A DNA stretch of 64,000 nucleotides from Chiridota heheva (Eukaryota > Echinodermata > Holothuroidea > Apodida > Chiridotidae): NCBI GenBank assembly GCA_020152595.1, contig JAIGNY010000099.1, positions 1,690,126 to 1,754,125 of the forward strand. The letters are read 5' to 3'. The notes beneath the pieces were generated by a model, which was given only the letters and a program-made list of their open reading frames with translations, searched no databases and was not told the DNA's origin. The translations under genes were made by a program, and so were the position numbers. Of this stretch, positions 36,772 to 48,319 are shown piece by piece (the first letter of the stretch is position 1; each line of letters starts with the position of its first letter).

Positions 36772-37027
36772 TTAAAGAAAAGGTAGCACCCCATCAATAC
36801 ATCCAGAAGTGAATGCCGCCATGCTGGTAACATCACTTCCGGTTTTCAATTTTCCCTGTTGATTGCGAGAATTATGCAATGGAACATAAGGGCCTTCATG
36901 TGTTATCGATAGCATCACAGATTATTCGCAATCGATAAGGAAAATTGAAAACCGGAATGGACGTTACCGTGCACTTCTGGTGGCGTGCACTTCTGAATTT
37001 ATTTATGGCACGATAACTTTCTTTTAA
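36772..37027. mobile_element. TTAA-bounded MITE, family 1
   Basis: Termini are TTAAAGAAAAGGTA and (reverse complement of the right end) TTAAAAGAAAGTTA. The arms stay complementary for ~110 bp through CAGAAGTG and GGAAAATTGAAAACCGGAA. It is 256 bp long and non-coding. TTAA at both borders suggests a piggyBac-type target, which is inference. Confidence 0.8.
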
Positions 37028-37029
37028 CT

Positions 37030-38160
37030 AGTATTTTTCCCTGTTCAAACAAGATCATGTTGAGTATGTGATGAAGATTAAAAAACATTATTAAAGAATT
37101 GTATAGAAATATCTAAAGATGTTGAAAATCATTTAAACATACAGAATATCACTAGTTGGAGCTGCAAAAGTTTCCATATATATTTGCCCAAAATTTTGGT
37201 TCGGTAGGTAAAAAAACAATAACAGTAATTTGGAAAGAAAACAATTATTCCACTTTTCTAATTGAAAACTTACATGCTTATTACATGTATTGAAAGGACA
37301 AAAATCCTAGTGTAGCAGTAAATAGCTATATAGAGTTTATTAAAGTAAGTTTACTATGTGTTTCTCTGATTTTCATTATTTTTTTAATTCTTGGACAGTT
37401 ATTGGTGAGCATGCGAAGCATAATGCGAACCTATGTAATGGTGATTTCGTCTGTCCAGCCATCCAGCCGATTACAGTTTTTCCTGAGATTTCCTCACAAA
37501 AATATTTTGAGAATTCCTCAGAAAATGTTACAGTTTCTTCAAAATTCTTCAAAAAAAGTTAAAGTTTCTTACAGAATTTCCTTACAAAATATTAAAGTTT
37601 TTCAGACACTTTAGACAGATTAAAGACTAGTTTTCTTAAAAAGTCTACAAAACGTTTGATATTCCTTAGAAGATAAGTGCAAAATGATGTAATTTTCCTA
37701 TATTCTTCAGAGATCCTCAAGAATCTCTCTCATAGCACTGGAGATTTAAAATTCTTAAAATTCTTCAAAATATTTGGGTACCAATGGTTGTATTAGGCGT
37801 GATTATTAACCTCCGCCTTTATTATTGTGTTCATTTGCATAAAGTTGCTACTGTATATGAACTGACCAGACTTTTTATTTGATTGAGTATGCTCAGTCAG
37901 GGAGTGTGATAGGATGTGACTGCATATGGACATTCGGAGGGATGCCATGTGGGACATGGATGGGGGGCCATGAGGGACATATGATATAATATATACCATG
38001 TGGTATACACCAAGTGCTACATCAGGCATACTTATTTGACTCTTGCTTTTTTTTCTTATTCATCAAGTCATTTGCATATAAGTTATTATATGAACTGATA
38101 CTTTCATACATAGTATGCTCAATCAGGGACTGATAGCTAGGATGAGACTTCTTATGGAGC
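37030..38160. other. TEX11 intron 1 sequence with a duplicated block
   Basis: No exon. About 37800-37990 and 38020-38165 are diverged copies of one block (ATTTGCATA, GAGTATGCTCAGTCAGGGA), each ending in GGATGCCATGTGG-like sequence, the seed of the next minisatellite. Confidence 0.5.
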
Positions 38161-38162
38161 CT

Positions 38163-39705
38163 ATGGGATGTCATGTGGAACATGGGTTGGGATGCCATGT
38201 GGAACGGGGTGGGATGCTATGTGGAACAGGGTGGAATGCCGTGTAGGATATACTGTATGGTGGAATGCCATGCGGGACATAGGGTGGAATGCCATGGGAT
38301 GGGATGTCATGTGGGACATGGGATGTCATGTGGGACATGGGGTGGGAGGCTATGTGGGACATAGGGTAGGAGGCCATGGGGACATGGGATGTGATGCCAT
38401 GTGGGACATAAAGTAGGATGTCATTGGAACATTGGAAGGGATACCTTGTGGAACATGGTGGGATTCAAGTTGGGACATCAGGTGGGAAGCCATTGATGCG
38501 GGACACTGATGCGGGACATAGGGTGGGATGCCATGTGGGACATATGGTAGAATGCCATGTGGAACAAAATGCCATGTGGGACATATGGTGGAATGCCATG
38601 TGGGACATATGGTAGAATGCCATGTGGGACATAATGCCATGTGGGACATATAATGGAATGCCATGTGGGACATATGGTGGAATACCATGTGAGACATACT
38701 GTATGGTGGAATGCCATGTGGAAGATATGGTGGAATGGCATGCGGGACAAAGCATGAGATGGGATGTCATATGGGACATGGGATGGGATGTCATTTGGCA
38801 CATGGGATGGGATCCATGTGGGACATAGGATGGGATGCCATGTGGGTCATAGGATGGGATGCCATGTGGGACATATGGTGGAATGCCACGTGGGATAAGG
38901 GATGGGATGGGATGTCATGTGGGACATGGGATGGGATGTCATGTGGGACATGGGATGCCATGTAGGACATGGGATGCCATGTGGGACATGGGATGCCATG
39001 TGGGACATGGGATGCCATGTGGGACATGGGATGCCATGTGGGACATGGGATGCCATGTGGGACATGGGATGCCATGTGGGACATGGGATGCCATGTGGGA
39101 AATGGGATGCCATGTGGAACATAGGATGCCATGTGGGACATGGATGCCATGTGGGGCATGGGATGCCATGTGGGACATGGGATGCCACGTGGGATAAGGG
39201 ATGGGATGGGATATCATGTGGGACATGGGGTGGGGCTCATGGGATGCCATGTGGGACATGGGATGCCGTGTGGGACATGGGATGCCGTGTGGGACATGGG
39301 ATGCCGTGTGTGACATGAGATGCCGTGTGGGACATGGGATGCCGTGTGGGACATGGGCCGTGTGGGACATGGGATGTGTGGGACATGGATGCCGTGTGGG
39401 ACATGGGATGCCGTGTGGGACATGGGATGCCGTGTGGGACATGGGATGCCGTGTGGGACATGGGATGCCGTGTGGGACATGGGATGCCGTGTGGGACATG
39501 GGATGCCGTGTGGGACATGGGATGCCGTGTGGGACATGGGATGCCGTGTGGGACATGGGATGCCGTGTGGGACATGGGATGCCGTGTGGGACATGGGATG
39601 CCGTGTGGGACATGGGATGCCGTGTGGGACATGGGATGCCGTGTGGGACATGGGATGCCGTGTGGGACATGGGATGCCATGTGGAACATGGGATGCTGTG
39701 TAAGA
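38163..39705. repeat. 19-bp minisatellite with a homogenisation gradient
   Basis: The core unit is GGATGCCGTGTGGGACATG (19 bp). From 38163 to ~38880 the copies are irregular (19-30 bp, TATGGTGGAATGCC variants). From ~38940 to 39190 they are regular with GCCATG. From ~39250 to 39690 nearly all are identical with GCCGTG. Since 19 is not a multiple of 3, all frames are read every three units, giving false frames up to 269 codons. Confidence 0.97.
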
Positions 39706-39710
39706 TGCCA

Positions 39711-40252
39711 TTTTTATAATTGACTGGGTTATATGATATGGGTGTCAATTTGCATGGGCATGCGAACCATGACAGTATTTTCCGTTCTAGTTTTAAGAAT
39801 GGAAGAAAGTTGTATTACAAAAAACACATATTGCCAAAGTTATACTGCTACAGTATATACACTAGGTTTTACCTTGAAATGTGCAGGTAGGCTCATAAGT
39901 GTAAAAAAGTTTATTTCATTTTGATAGCCCCTCTAGAGCTATAGTCCCTCTTTAAAAAAAAAAAAAAATACAATTTCTTCTGATCAAAAATAGCAAGAAA
40001 CTGTTTACAGTTAACTATTTTGAGTGATGGTCAGTAGGCAATCAGGAACTTGTATACATTTCATGTTGGCTTAGTGTATACTGAAGTATCTAACAGGTCC
40101 TATTTCTTGCAGTATCAGTCCAGCATCAAAGTTGGAAATGAAGCTTGAGGAGAATATTTCAAGAGTTGAAAATCATGTAAATGACAGAATTTCACCCTGG
40201 CTGTGAATTTAATGGTTGATCACTATTCTCTGGTTTATGTATTGTTGTTTAG
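39711..40252 (+). other. End of TEX11 intron 1
   Basis: AT-rich, with an A-run at 39953-39968. An acceptor-like site at 40111 opens a short frame, but its phase does not fit the flanking exons and it was not called. The true acceptor is TTGTTGTTTAG at 40242-40252. Confidence 0.5.
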
Positions 40253-40392
40253 GGTTGGTTGCAGAGTTGTGTCGAAGTGAAGATGAAGATCAGTGCTCCC
40301 AGCTTACAGAGCAGTTGATAGAGGTATCAGAGCAAGTACAAAGAGCTGGTCAGGAGAAGTTGAAGTGCCTGGGCATTGAACAGCAGATCCAG
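40253..40392 (+). CDS. TEX11: TEX11 exon 2
   Basis: 140 bp; acceptor TTGTTGTTTAG, donor ATCCAG|GTTTGG. It enters with two bases that complete a glycine codon and leaves in phase 0. It encodes LVAELCRSEDEDQCS, LTEQLIEVSEQVQRAG and LKCLGIEQQIQ, an acidic then amphipathic helical stretch. This fits the helical N-terminal part of the family ahead of the conserved LWN motif in exon 3. A TTAA-bounded MITE begins only 20 bp downstream. Confidence 0.75.
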
Positions 40393-40411
40393 GTTTGGCT
40401 TTTCATCAGGG

Positions 40412-41163
40412 TTAAAGGAATATTGCCATATTTGTTTTGTAACTTTTTATGAAAAAGAGAAAAGTTTTAGAAACAATTTAGTACAAAAATTATGTTGATA
40501 TGTTAAAAAAATAAATCGATGAAAAGTAGGTTTTTATATACATTGCCAAATATACCCTACTTCAATAACTTTTGAAAATTAATCATACAGAAACAACCAA
40601 TTACGTTCAAAGAAATACAGTACATTACAACCTTCCCAGAGCTTCCCTTGCTCCCCACAACTCAATTGCTGAGTTCTACCAGAAAAATCCTCCGGATAAA
40701 ATGATCTCCTTCCTTCATCATGCCTCCCTCTACAACCATATTTAATTCTCCTCTTCCACCCCCTCCCTACTTTGTTTTTGTTTCACCCATGCACCTCCTC
40801 TCTCAATCACAGCTTTCTGACCTTTTATTCTTGAATTTCTCTCATTCTCCCCCTGTTTCCTTTCCTTCCTACCTCTAGAATGATCTGATCTGTCAGGCAC
40901 AATTTGACCTTCGTTATCGTGGTGCCGTTAAGCCCTCATCAAACAAACAAACATAAACATTTGCAATGAAATTGTCTCTATGACATCATCAAACACGAAT
41001 TCATCATACTGTACAAAAACTTTAAAATGCAATTGAGAAGTCTTTAAAAATCCATATCTTCTGAACGGATTATGATATCAATCTGATTTGTGTACCAAAT
41101 TGGCTCTAAAAGTATGTTCTTTCAATTAGAATTTTACAAAATACCATGGGAATATTCCTTTAA
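40412..41163. mobile_element. TTAA-bounded MITE, family 2, split by a LINE 3' end
   Basis: The left end TTAAAGGAATATTGCC and the right end (reverse complement) TTAAAGGAATATTCCC are inverted. The internal sequence has no coding capacity. A LINE tail occupies about 40620-40953. Confidence 0.75.
40620..40953 (+). mobile_element. I-like LINE 3' end
   Basis: Starts in the last ORF2 codons (YNLPRASLAPHNS, then NPPDKMISFLHHASLYNH) and continues through the 3' UTR hallmark CAGGCACAATTTGACC to CATCAAACAAACAAAC. Same family as 60629-62956. Confidence 0.9.
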
Positions 41164-41427
41164 GTTAGAGCATAGAAATTCATAATTAATTATTGATTAT
41201 TAATAATTCATTATTCATTTTTAGCTTGACTATTCGAAGAATAGTAGAGCAATTCTACTACTGGTTGAAACAGTCACATGTTTAGCTACAATATTTGTTA
41301 CAGTCACCGAAAAAAGCTTTCTTTTATTTAATAAAAAAAAAGAAACTTAAAGTAATTATTTTATTTTAATGCAAGATTAACGTTGCCTGCCAGGCATAGT
41401 TACCTATATTGATGGTTTTCCTGGGAG

Positions 41428-42455
41428 TAAATATGGTTGCTCTGTGTATATGCTGATAACATTGCCCTGTGTATATGCTGATTACATTGCCCTGTGTATA
41501 TGCTAATAACATTGCCCTGTGTATATGCTGATAACATTGCCCTGTGTTTATGCTGATGACATTGCCCTGTGTATATGCTGATAACATTGCCCTATGTATA
41601 TGCTGATAACATTGCCCTGTGTATATGCTGATAACATTGCCCTGTGTATATGCTGATAACATTGCCCTGTGTATATGCTGATAACATTGCTCTATGTATA
41701 TGCTGATAACATTGCCCTGTGTATATGCTGATGACATTGCCCTGTGTATATGCTGATAACATTGCCCTGTGTATATGCTGATAACATTGCCCTGTGTATA
41801 TGCTGATAACATTGCCCTGTGTATATGCTGATAACATTGCCCTGTGTATATGCTGATAACATTGCCCTGTGTATATGCTGATAACATTGCCCTGTGTTTA
41901 TGCTGATAACATTGCCCTGTGTATATGCTGATAACATTGCTCTATGTATATGCTGATAACATTGCCCTGTGTATATGCTGATGACATTGCCCTGTGTATA
42001 TGCTGATAACATTGCCCTGTGTATATGCTGATAACATTGCCCTGTGTATATGCTGATAACATTGCCCTGTGTATATGCTGATAAAATTGCCCTGTGTATA
42101 TGCTGATAACATTGCCCTGTGTATATGCTGATAACATTGCCCTGTGTATATGCTGATAACATTGCCCTGTGTATATGCTGATAACATTGCCCTATGTATA
42201 TGCTGATAACATTGCCCTGTGTATATGCTGATAACATTGCCCTGTGTATATGCTGATAACATTGCCCTGTGTATATGCTGATAACATTGCCCTGTGTATA
42301 TGCTGATAACATTGCCCTGTGTATATGCTGATAACATTGCCCTATGTATATGCTGATAACATTGCCCTGTGTATATGCTGATAACATTGCCCTGTGTATA
42401 TGCTGATAACATTGCCCTGTGTATATGCTGATAACATTGCCCTGTGTTTATGCTG
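41428..42455. repeat. 25-bp minisatellite with higher-order copies, about 41 units
   Basis: The unit includes GATAACATTGCCCTGTGT and ATATGCT. Variants recur at exact multiples: a TCTATG copy followed by a GATGAC copy appears at 41691 and again at 41941, exactly 250 bp (10 units) apart. The minus strand reads a repeating 25-residue frame with no sign of selection. Confidence 0.97.
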
Positions 42456-42831
42456 ACAATATTTTCTGTCAAAATAAATTGTCCAGCAAAGCTTGCAAAA
42501 ATTATGCTTGTCCGGAAAAAGCTTTTTGGTTGTTCCAGGCAGCGGGATAAGTGATTTATTAAACCATGATTTCAAATGACTATGTTTGAAGAAAATAAAA
42601 GTAGTACTCCATTCTTCAACTCTTTGCTCCCCCATTTTCAATGTTGATGTGAGTATCAACCAAGTTCAACAGGTGTCTAAGTGAGGGTTGAAATGAATTA
42701 CGAGTAAGGGGATGTCAAGTTTAAATACCATATTGGTCGTCAGATATGCAGTTAATTACATAGCTAATCTTAGCAAAGCATTTGAGTGTTCCAACAGTTT
42801 TTTAAAATATGTTCTGTAGCTCAAATTAAGT

Positions 42832-43770
42832 AGGAGCCATGTGTGCATAGTCGGAATGAGAGCCTTGTGTGCAGAGTCGGAATGCGAGCCATGTGTGCTT
42901 AGTTGGAATGAGAGCCATGTGTGCAGAGTTGGAATGAGAGCCATATGTGCATAGTTGGAATGAGAGCCATGTGTGCAGAGTTGGAATGAGAGCCATGTGT
43001 GCAGAGTTGGAATGAGAGCCATGTGTGCAGAGTTGGAATGAGAGCCATGCATGCAGAGTTGGAATGAGATCCATGTGTGCAGAGTTGGAATGAGAGCCAT
43101 GTGTGCAGAGTTGAAATGAGAGCCATGTGTGCAGAGTTGGAATGAGAGCCATGTGTGCAGAGTTGGAATGAGAGCCATGTGTGCAGAGTTGGAATGAGAG
43201 CCATGTGTGCAGAGTTGGAATGAGATCCATGTGTGCAGAGTTGCAATGAGAGCCATGTGTGCAGAGTTGGAATGAGATCCATGTGTGCATAGTTGGAATG
43301 AGAGCCATGTGTGCAGAGTTGGAATGAGAGCCATGTGTGCATAGTTGGAATGAGAGCCATGTGTGCAGAGTAGGGATAAGAGCCATGTGTGCAGAGTTGG
43401 AATGAGATCCATGTGTGCATAAATGGAATGAGAGCCATGTGTGCAGAGTTGGAATGAGAGCCATGTGTGCATAGTTGGAATGAGAGCCATGTGTGCAGAG
43501 TAGGGATAAGAGCCATGTGTGCATGCAGAGTTGGAATGAGAGCCATGTGTGCAGAGTTGGGATGAGAGCCATGCGTGCAGAGTTGGAATAAGAGTCATAT
43601 GTGCAGAGTTGGAATGAGAGCCATGTGTGCAGAGTTGGAATGAGAGCCATGTGTGCATAGTTGGAATGAGAGCCATGTGTGCAGAGTTGGGATGAGAGCC
43701 ATGTGTGCATGCAAAGTTGGGATGAGAGCCATGTGTGCATGCAAAGTTGGAATGAGAGCCATGTGTGCAG
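42832..43770. repeat. 26-bp minisatellite, about 36 copies
   Basis: The unit includes GTTGGAATGAGAGCCATG and TGTGCAGA. Variants are GATCC for GAGCC, CATAG for CAGAG, and an extra GCAT (TGTGCATGCA). The minus strand is open for 306 codons in 26-residue periods, which is a repeat artefact. Confidence 0.97.
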
Positions 43771-43970
43771 AGATTTGTGAATTTCTGATGAAGGGAGTAC
43801 AGGGTTAATTGCAGTAAATTCTTAGAATTTCTCTCAAAATTTCATTTTTTTTTTAATTATTAAAATAAGCTTACAAATCATTTTTTTCATTTTAATACAT
43901 TCAGGTCCTTTAAAAAAAAAATCATATAACGATCTTATTTGTACGAATCATAAATGTATTTTTGTTGCAG

Positions 43971-44055
43971 ATGAGAAATAGTGCTTTTAACCTTTGGAAC
44001 TTTGCCATTGCCAAGAAAAATGCTTCCACAATCACTGATCTGTTGAATGCTAAAA
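43971..44055 (+). CDS. TEX11: TEX11 exon 3
   Basis: 85 bp; acceptor TTTTTGTTGCAG, donor GCTAAAA|GTAAGT. It encodes MRNSAFNLWNFAIAKKN and ITDLLNAK plus one base. The LWN[FW]A[IV][AT]K block is the recognisable start of the conserved SPO22/ZIP4 region in vertebrate TEX11, followed directly by an R-H-x-A-C block that here begins in exon 4. This exon is the first strong homology anchor for the gene identity. Confidence 0.85.
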
Positions 44056-44219
44056 GTAAGTGTGTATCAATTATAGCATACACTTGTGTTCCAGTGAATG
44101 GAGTTACAAGTGTATTGCAGAAGTAATTTTCTATCAGTTTGTTTGGAAATATCCTCTTTCACTCAAGGATTAGTTCAAGTGTCAAGTTTATCGTATGTGA
44201 TAGAGGACTTTACAAGAAA

Positions 44220-47200
44220 CAGAATGATGGTGAAACTACAAGAAACATAATGGTGGTGAAACTGCAAGAAACATAATGGTGGTGAAACTGCATTACGATC
44301 TTATCGCCACATTAAAAAGGTGTTCTAAACACCCGATCATTAAAAAAAAACTGGCCGGGTGATCATACTAAGTACCCCGCTTCCAATTTGCATTACTTAC
44401 TTACTGGCCTGTTAAATTACACAATACAGTTTCCAAGCTCTGCCGGCTTGTGGTAAATACTGTACCTGCTTGTGGTTATTAACAAGATCAAATTCTAGTG
44501 CTTGAAAGGCGATATTACTTTTGTGGGTTTTTTCAATCAGTGGAGGAGAGATGTTGCATGCATCATTAAGCAGCTATGCCCTTAAATTGGACAACTTTTT
44601 GATGAGGCCGCTAGATCATCATGTACAAGAAACAGAATGGTAGTGAAACTAGTAGAAACAGAATGGTGGTGAAACTACAAGAAACAGAATGGTGGTGAAA
44701 CTACAAGAAAGAGAATGGTGGTGAAATGACAAGAAACAGAATAGTGGTGAAACTACAAGAAAGAGAATGGTGGTGAAACTACAAGACAGAATAGTGGTGA
44801 AACCACAAAAAAGAGAATGGTATGGTGGTGAAACTACAAGAAACAGAATAGTGGTGAAACCACAAGAAAGAGGATGGTGGTGAAACTACAAGAAACAGAA
44901 TGGTGGTGAAACTACAAGAAACAGAATGGTGGTGAAATGACAAGAAACAGAATAATGGTCAAACTACAAGAAAGAGAATGGTGGTGAAACTACAAGAAAG
45001 AGAATAGTGATGAAATGACAAGAAAGAGAATGGTGGTGAAACTACAAGAAACAGAATGGTAGTGAAACTACAAGAAAGAGTGGTGGTGAAACTACAAGAA
45101 ACAGAATAGTGGTGAAACTACAAGAAAGAGAATGGTGGTGAAATGACAAGAAACAGAATAGTGGTGAAACTACAAGAAAGAGAATGGTGGTGAAACTACA
45201 AGAAACAGAATAGTGGTGAAACCACAAGAAAGAGGATGGTGGTGAAACCTACAAAAACAGAATGGTGGTGAAATGACAAGAAACAGAATAATGGTCAAAC
45301 TACAAGAAAGAGAATGGTGGTGAAACTACAAGAAACAGAATGAAAGAGAATAGTGATGAAATGACAAGAAACAGAATGGTGATGAAACTACATGAAAGAG
45401 AAGTGGTGAAACCACAAGAAAGAGAATGGTGGTGAAACTACAAGAAACAGAATGGTGGTGAAACTAGTGCTTGAAAGGCGATATTAGGTTTTTTCAAAGA
45501 GAAACAGAATGGTGGTGAAACTAGTAGAAACAGAATGGTGGTGAAACTACAAGAAACAGAATACAAGAAAGAGAATGGTGGTGAAATGACAAGAAACAGA
45601 ATAGTGGTGAAACTACAAGAAAGAGAACAAGAAAGAGAATGGTATGGTGGTGAAACTACAAGAAACAGAATAGTGGTGAAACCACATGGTGGTGAAACTA
45701 AAGAAACAGAATGGTGGTGTACAAGAAACAGAATGGTGGTGAAATGACAAGAAAAGAATAATGGTCAAAACAGAATGGTGGTGAAAACAAGAAAGAGAAT
45801 AGTGATGAAATGACAAGAAACAGAATGGTGGTGAAAGAACAGAATAGTGGTGAACCACTACAAGAAGAAGAATGGTGGTGAAACTACAAAAACAGAATGG
45901 TGGTGAAACTACAAGAAAGAGAATGGTGGTGAAACTACAAGAAACAGAATAGTGGTGAAACTACAAGAAAGAGAAGTGAAATGACAAGAAACAGAATAGT
46001 GGTGAAATGGTGGTGAAACTACAAGAAAGAGAATGGTGGTGAAATGACAAGAAACAGAATGGTGGTGAAACTACAAAAACAGAATGGTGGTGAAACTATA
46101 AGAAAGAATGGTGGTGAAACTACAAAACAGAATGGTGGTGAAACTACAAAAACAGAATGGTGGTGAAACTACAAGAAAGAGAATGGTGGTGAAATGACAA
46201 GAAACTACAAAAAACAGAATGGTGGTGAAACTACAAGAAAGAGAATGGTGGTGAAACTACAAGAAAGAGAATGGTGGTGAAATTACAAGAAAGAGAATGG
46301 TGTGGTGAAACTACACAAAAACAGAATGGTGGTGAAACTACAAGAAAGAGAATGGTGGTGAAACTACAAAAACAGAATGGTGGTGAAACTACAAGAAAGA
46401 GAATGGTGGTGAAATGACAAGAAATAGAATGGTGGTGAAACTACAAGAAAGAGAATGGTGGTGAAATGACAAGAAAGAGAATGGTGGTGAAACTTCAAGA
46501 AAGAGAATGGTGGTGAAATGACAAGAAAGAGAATGGTGGTGAAACTATAAGAAAGAGAATGGTGGTGAAATGACAAAAACAGAATGCTGGTGAAACTACC
46601 AGAAAGAGAATGCTGGTGAAATGACAAAAAAGAGAATGGTGGTGAAACTACAAGAAAGAGAATGGTGGTGAAATGACAAGAAAGAGAATGGTGGTGAAAC
46701 TATAAGAAAGAGAATGGTGGTGAAACTACAAAAACAGATTGGTGGTGAAACTACAAGAAAGAGAATGGTGGTGAAACTACAAAAACAGAATGGTGGTGAA
46801 ACTACAAGAAAGAGAATGGTGGTGAAATGACAAGAAAGAATGGTGGTGAAACTACAAGAAAGAGAATGGTGGTGAAATGACAAGAAAGAGAATGGTGGTG
46901 AAACTTCAAGAAAGAGAATGGTGGTGAAATGACAAAAAAAAAGAGAATGGTGGTGAAACTATAAGAAAGAGAATGGTGGTGAAATGACAAAAACAGAATG
47001 CTGGTGAAACTACAAGAAAGAGAATGGTGGTGAAATGACAAGAAACAGAATGATGGTGAAATTACAAGAAAGAGAATGGTGGTGAAATGACAAGAAACAG
47101 AATAGTGGTGAAACTACAAGAAAGAGAGTGGTGGTGAAACTACAAGAAACAGAATAGTGGTGAAACCACAAGAAAGAGAATGGTGGTGAAACTGCAAGAA

Positions 47201-47435
47201 ACAGAATGGTGGTGAAACTACAAGAAACAGAATAGTGGTGGTGAAACTACAAGAAAGAGAATGGTGGTGAAACTACAAGAAAGAGAATAGTGGTGAAACT
47301 ACAAGAAAGAGAATGGTGGTGAAACTACAAGAAAGAGAATGGTGGTGAAACTACAAGAAAGAGAATGATGGTGAAACTACAAGAAAAAGAATGGTTGTGA
47401 AACTACAGGAAACAGAATAGTGGTGAAACTACTTC
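44220..47435. repeat. 26-bp minisatellite inside the MITE, roughly 110 copies
   Basis: Two interleaved unit types: GAATGGTGGTGAAACTAC followed by AAGAAACA, and GAATGGTGGTGAAATGAC followed by AAGAAAGA. Units are often truncated or fused. The MITE terminal repeat at this point reads AGAAACAGAATGATGGTGAA, one or two changes from the unit. Bases 44300-44620 are unique sequence splitting the first few copies from the main array. Confidence 0.95.
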
Positions 47436-47680
47436 CATATGTTATACCATTTAAAAGATGGTTAAGTTTCAATTTCTGTATCATTGTGTAGAAGTGACTG
47501 ACATATAAAATCTACCACAGAAGGTTGGCACTCTCATCCTCACATTCTGAATCCTTAGTGCATTTGAAAGAAATTATTTTTTGATTTTTGTACTACAAAT
47601 GTTCTTCAGGTGGTAAATTAAACTACCTTACTACTTACTGTTTTACTGCTTTTCGAACTATCTTATGGATTTTGAGCCAC

Positions 47681-48119
47681 AAAATCTCACTCCCACCTTA
47701 CTGGCTTCCCCCACCCCTCTGCAACAATTGCCATTGCCTCCTCACAGTTCACCACATCCTCCTTGCCTGCTCCCTGTACAACCTTCCCAGAGCATCCCTT
47801 ACCCCTCACAACTCCATACTGAGCATTCCAGAAAAACCCTCTGGATAAAATGATCTCCTTCCTTCTTCTTGCCTCCCTTTACAACCATATTTAGTCCTCC
47901 TCTCCCACCCCCTCAACCTACTTTTGCCTTTTTTAATCCCCCTGCACTTCCTCTCTTGATCCCAGTTTCCTGGCTTTTAGTCCCCGTACTCCTCTCAGAC
48001 TCCTCCTATCTTCTTTCCTTCCTACCTTTGGAATGATCTAACCTCTCAGGCACAATTTAATCCTTGCTGTCGTGGTGCTGTTAAGCCTTCATCAAACAAA
48101 CAAACAAACAAAATCTCAC
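47681..48119 (+). mobile_element. I-like LINE 3' end with 10-bp target duplication
   Basis: The insert occupies 47691-48109 and is flanked by AAAATCTCAC at 47681-47690 and 48110-48119. It carries the ORF2 C-terminal zinc-like motif LCNNCHCLLTVHHILLAC, then YNLPRASL, a 3' UTR with CAGGCACAATTTAATCC, and a CAAACAAACAAACAAACAAA tail. Confidence 0.95.
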
Positions 48120-48319
48120 GAAAAATATCAACTTTATGGAATGTACATCACAACTAGTCTGATTTCAGTCATTTGTTCAGGAATGAGATTGAACTTGAAT
48201 CTTTAATATTTTCTTAGTGGAATAAGATTTTTGAATTTTTTCTGCACCATTTTGTTTCTTTTGAAGTTGTCTTTCAACATGAGACAGACTTGCTTGACCA
48301 ATAATCTTTTAAGTCTCAA

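Larger units (their letters stand above)
44164..48319 (+). mobile_element. MITE family 3 copy expanded to ~4.1 kb in TEX11 intron 3
   Basis: The left end AAGGATTAGTTCAAGTGTCA and the right end (GTTTCTTTTGAAG, ACTTGCTTGACCAATAATC) match the termini of 15151-15739. Internal pieces ATGACATCACAAC-like, TAGTCTGATTTCAGTC and TGGCACTCTCATCCTCACATTC are collinear. It has been enlarged by an internal 26-bp minisatellite and by a LINE insertion at 47691-48109. Confidence 0.85.

Noticed and set aside
38939..39748. 269-codon minus-strand frame (and overlapping frames) in the 19-bp array
   Set aside because: All frames are open because the 19-bp unit lacks stops in any phase. The peptide is a pure 19-residue periodic by-product with no codon bias or start context.
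40113..40202. Possible TEX11 exon after acceptor CTTGCAG at 40111
   Set aside because: The only open phase does not match the exit phase of 35874-35948 or the entry phase of 40253-40392. Skipping it gives a perfect join.
41366..42472. Frames of up to 231 codons in the 25-bp array
   Set aside because: Repeat artefact on the minus strand within TEX11 intron 2.
42756..43740. 304- and 306-codon minus-strand frames
   Set aside because: A 26-residue periodic artefact of the 26-bp minisatellite; substitutions show no synonymous preference.
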